A DNA stretch of 64,000 nt. Source: Bradyrhizobium cytisi (GTDB lineage: Bacteria > Pseudomonadota > Alphaproteobacteria > Rhizobiales > Xanthobacteraceae). The position numbers and the translations under genes were made by a program. The stretch lies in NCBI RefSeq assembly GCF_008123515.1, contig NZ_VSSR01000002.1, positions 124,001 through 188,000 on the forward strand, read 5' to 3'. Of the stretch, positions 61,759-64,000 are shown piece after piece. Position 1 is the stretch's first letter. The number at the start of each line of letters is the position of its first letter. The notes beneath the pieces were generated by a model, which worked only from the letters and a program-made list of their open reading frames with translations, searched no databases and was not told the origin of the DNA.

Positions 61759-62709
61759 TCACCCCTTCCCGCGCACGTCCATCTGCGGCCGGCCGATCCA
61801 GGCGCGGTTGAGGCAGCGGGTCATCCAGTCGGGCTGCGGCTCGCCGCGCAGCCGGGCCTGCGCTTCCTGATAGGGACCGACATAGCGCAGCCGATCCGGC
61901 AATTTCGGATAGACCCGCTTGATCCATCGCAGCGCGTTGTCGGCGGATTTGGCGTGCTGCTCATCAAGCTCAAACCCGAAGCCTGCGCGCAGACGCTCCG
62001 GCAGCAGGCTTGCCGTGAGTGCGCGATACCATCGCGGCGGCCGCAGCCACGGGCGCGCGCCGCCAAAGATCTGCGCGGCGATCTCGCGCGCGGCCGGGCT
62101 TACGGTCAGCGTGTCCGACTGCGTCATCGCTGCGGCGTAGGCTGCGAAGCCGGACCAGTCGGCCGGCAGATCATCGCCCGTCAGACCGAACAGCGCGCCA
62201 AAGGTCCTGCTCTCGGTCCAGTAGCGGTCGCGCTCGTCCACCGAGAGCGGCGGCAGGACCAGATCGTGCGCCATCAGCGCGGTCTCGACCAGCGTGGCGT
62301 GAACCCAACGCAGCGACGGGATGTCGTTGGCGCAATAGCGCGAACCCACAGCGAAGGGACCGACGGTCTCGGGCATCTGGCCGACGATCATGCTGTGGCG
62401 CCGATGCAGTTGCCGGGATGACAGCGTGGCGCGGTCGAGCGAGCCGAACACCATGGCGAACACGATGTCGAAGGTGCGGTGGAAGCGCCCGATCGGATCG
62501 GCAAGGGTGTTGGAATGCTCTGCGATGGCGGCCGCGACCCAGGGATGCGCGAGTTGAAGCAGCAGCGCACGGCCGGCGCCGAGAAAGATGACCGCCTCCC
62601 GATCGATCCGCCAGGTCACCGTGTCAGGACCGAACACGCCGGGCACCGGTCCCGGCGCATTGGCGCGGACCTGATCGAGAGCCAATTCCAGATCGTTCCC
62701 GGTCACCAC
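61759..62709 (-). CDS. Oxygenase MpaB/DUF2236 family protein
   Basis: I place the start at GTG 62709 (or 62706), behind GGAAGG. A TTG at 62778 is the only earlier option. The 316-residue all-helical protein shows family features VFGPDTVTWRIDREAVIFLG near 24-43, LLQLAHPWVAAAIAEHS near 50-66, DPIGRFHRTFDIVFAMVFG near 70-90 and RRHSMIVGQMPE. The HP, RRH and WVHATL histidines are probable haem/metal ligands. Relatives include a latex-clearing oxygenase and fungal MpaB; the substrate is unknown. It lies 84 bases after the patatin gene. Confidence 0.82.
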   Translation of the reverse strand: MVTGNDLELALDQVRANAPGPVPGVFGPDTVTWRIDREAVIFLGAGRALLLQLAHPWVAAAIAEHSNTLADPIGRFHRTFDIVFAMVFGSLDRATLSSRQLHRRHSMIVGQMPETVGPFAVGSRYCANDIPSLRWVHATLVETALMAHDLVLPPLSVDERDRYWTESRTFGALFGLTGDDLPADWSGFAAYAAAMTQSDTLTVSPAAREIAAQIFGGARPWLRPPRWYRALTASLLPERLRAGFGFELDEQHAKSADNALRWIKRVYPKLPDRLRYVGPYQEAQARLRGEPQPDWMTRCLNRAWIGRPQMDVRGKG

Positions 62710-62793
62710 TTGCAGAGCCTTCCGATTGCGGCCGAAAGCCGACGATCCGCAAGGCCTGTGGCAATTCGATGAAGCCAACGGCCGCTTATGGCG

Positions 62794-63933
62794 CTATTCC
62801 GCGGCCAGCGGCATCTCGTCGATATGCTCGTGCAGCACCACGCCCGACAGCGGATCGAATTCGCCGGTCCACGGCGCGCGCATCAGCACCGACCTTGTAT
62901 GCGCGTAACCGGCGTCCCAGCGCCGCATGATGCCGGACGGGCTGAAGTCGATGTCCTTGGTGTGGGTCTCGCGATCGAGCTGCGGTGCCAGCAACCGCAC
63001 CACATGCATGCGCGTCGAGCAGCCATAGCCGATCAGATCCCTCACCGCGGGATCATCGCGCTCGCTCGCGGGCAATCGGGCCGCAAGCTGGTTGATGACG
63101 TGGCGCAGCCGATGGGCCTGCTGCTGGCGCTCGATCTGGCTCGCGATCCGGCTGGAATATTGCACGTCCTTGTGGCGGGTCAGCACCTCCCCCATCGTGG
63201 TCGGCTCGGCGCCGGCGGGATTCCACAGATGCACGGAGAAGATCAGCGAGTCCCTGCGAGGATTGTCGTCGAATACGGCCTCCGTCGGCGAGTTCGAGAG
63301 AATGCCGCCGTCCCAATAAAGCTCGCCGTCGATACGCACCGCCGGGAAGGCCGGCGGCAGCGCGCCCGAGGCCATGACGTGCTTCACCGTCAGCTCACCG
63401 TCGCGGCTGTCGAAATAGCGCATCCGGCTAGTGCCGACATGGGCCGCACCGACCGTGAGACGCGGCGCGCCGCGATTGGCGAGGCCGAAATCGACGAGCT
63501 CGCGCAGCGTGGTCTCCAGCGGCGCAGTCGAATAATAGCCGGCGCGATCGGCGCCGAGCGGATAGGACTCGCCGGCATGCGCAAGTGGATTGGGCCGGAA
63601 GAAACCGGGAATGCCGCCAGTGACAGTCGACCAATAGGCCAGCTTGTCGTCGAAGCCGGGAACGCCGGTGCGCAGAGGAGTCTGCTCCATCCGTTTCCAG
63701 AACTCCTTCAGGCGCGCGAGCCTGTTTTCCGGCGCGTTGCCTGCGATCAGGCTCGCATTGATGGCCCCGATCGAGGTGCCGATGACCCAGTCCGGCTCGA
63801 TGCCCGCCTCGTGCAGGGCCTGGTACACGCCCGCCTGATAGGAGCCGAGCGCACCGCCGCCTTGCAGCACCAGCACGATTTGTCCCGGCAGGTCCCTGCA
63901 CCTGCCCGCCTCGGCATTGCCCTGCATGCTCAT
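62794..63933 (-). CDS. Patatin-like phospholipase, DUF3734 C-terminal region
   Basis: The 379-residue protein starts at ATG 63933 behind AGGAGCGTG. It has the oxyanion loop LQGGGALGSYQAGV near 23-36, nucleophile Ser54 in GTSIG and catalytic Asp in YWDGG near 213. This is the Ser-Asp dyad of patatin lipid acyl hydrolases. The C-terminal roughly 110 residues (DIDFSPSGIMRRWDAGYAHT) resemble the DUF3734 extension often found in rhizobial proteins near poly-hydroxybutyrate genes. It has no signal peptide, so it is probably cytoplasmic. Confidence 0.9.
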   Translation of the reverse strand: MSMQGNAEAGRCRDLPGQIVLVLQGGGALGSYQAGVYQALHEAGIEPDWVIGTSIGAINASLIAGNAPENRLARLKEFWKRMEQTPLRTGVPGFDDKLAYWSTVTGGIPGFFRPNPLAHAGESYPLGADRAGYYSTAPLETTLRELVDFGLANRGAPRLTVGAAHVGTSRMRYFDSRDGELTVKHVMASGALPPAFPAVRIDGELYWDGGILSNSPTEAVFDDNPRRDSLIFSVHLWNPAGAEPTTMGEVLTRHKDVQYSSRIASQIERQQQAHRLRHVINQLAARLPASERDDPAVRDLIGYGCSTRMHVVRLLAPQLDRETHTKDIDFSPSGIMRRWDAGYAHTRSVLMRAPWTGEFDPLSGVVLHEHIDEMPLAAE

Positions 63934-64000
63934 CACGCTCCTGCTTCAGAGAGCCTGTCTCTATCTTCGCAAATCCTCCGGCATTGTTACGCCCGGCGAC

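Overview
The window is high-GC, gene-dense alphaproteobacterial chromosome. It most resembles Bradyrhizobium or a close relative. The strongest pointer is the minus-strand order narK-bjgb-flp-nasC, the published nitrate-assimilation/NO-detoxification operon of B. japonicum/diazoefficiens. Palindromic intergenic repeats of several families, one with six copies, also fit that genus. I see no phage, transposase, integrase, tRNA, rRNA or CRISPR. It reads as ordinary chromosome rich in transport, catabolism and regulation.

Layout, left to right. (1) 1-7406, minus: a TetR regulator, an NMT1/taurine-type ABC transporter (permease, binding protein, ATPase), then an enolase-superfamily enzyme, a Gfo/Idh/MocA dehydrogenase and a DUF993 aldolase-like protein. 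This looks like an uptake-plus-catabolism operon for an unidentified compound. (2) 7514-12907: a glyoxalase-fold protein, two PfkB sugar kinases, a ferredoxin-reductase-like flavoprotein with a tiny upstream ORF, and an enoyl-CoA hydratase. (3) 12917-22131: a sugar-acid locus with a TRAP transporter, IlvD/Edd dehydratase, GntR regulator, uronate-dehydrogenase-like enzyme, SMP-30 lactonase and aldehyde dehydrogenase. Together they make a plausible oxidative uronate/aldonate pathway. (4) 22431-29621: a pyruvate-dehydrogenase-E1-like transketolase with a divergent Lrp regulator, a PPK2 polyphosphate kinase, an alcohol dehydrogenase, a DMT exporter and an aldo-keto reductase.

(5) 29886-39087: nitrogen assimilation. 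nasC (nitrate reductase), flp (FAD reductase), bjgb (haemoglobin) and narK (transporter) run leftward. A formate/nitrite channel and a PP2C-phosphatase/Ser-Thr-kinase fusion run rightward. The 691-bp divergent region has a perfect sigma-54 promoter for the channel, a weaker one for narK, long structured leaders and a perfect palindrome. This suggests NtrC control plus leader (NasT-type) control. (6) 39123-50848: two NAD(P)-binding proteins with a LysR regulator, an intradiol dioxygenase, a serine hydrolase, an HWE-type sensor kinase, CcdA, a 15-bp minisatellite, a LysR-XRE regulator pair and an L,D-transpeptidase.

(7) 50957-56034: an enoyl-CoA hydratase, then the most unusual locus. A membrane protein with a degenerate acyl-carrier-like N-terminus is followed by a protein made of EF-G domains III-V with no GTPase domain. 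A secreted Gly/Tyr-rich peptide and a DUF5939 adenylate cyclase follow. (8) 56466-64000: an isopropylmalate-dehydrogenase-like enzyme, a zinc alcohol dehydrogenase, a class III CoA-transferase, a glycogen synthase, an MpaB-type oxygenase and a patatin phospholipase.

All calls come from reading the sequence. No database search was run. Family names rest on motifs and remembered family features.
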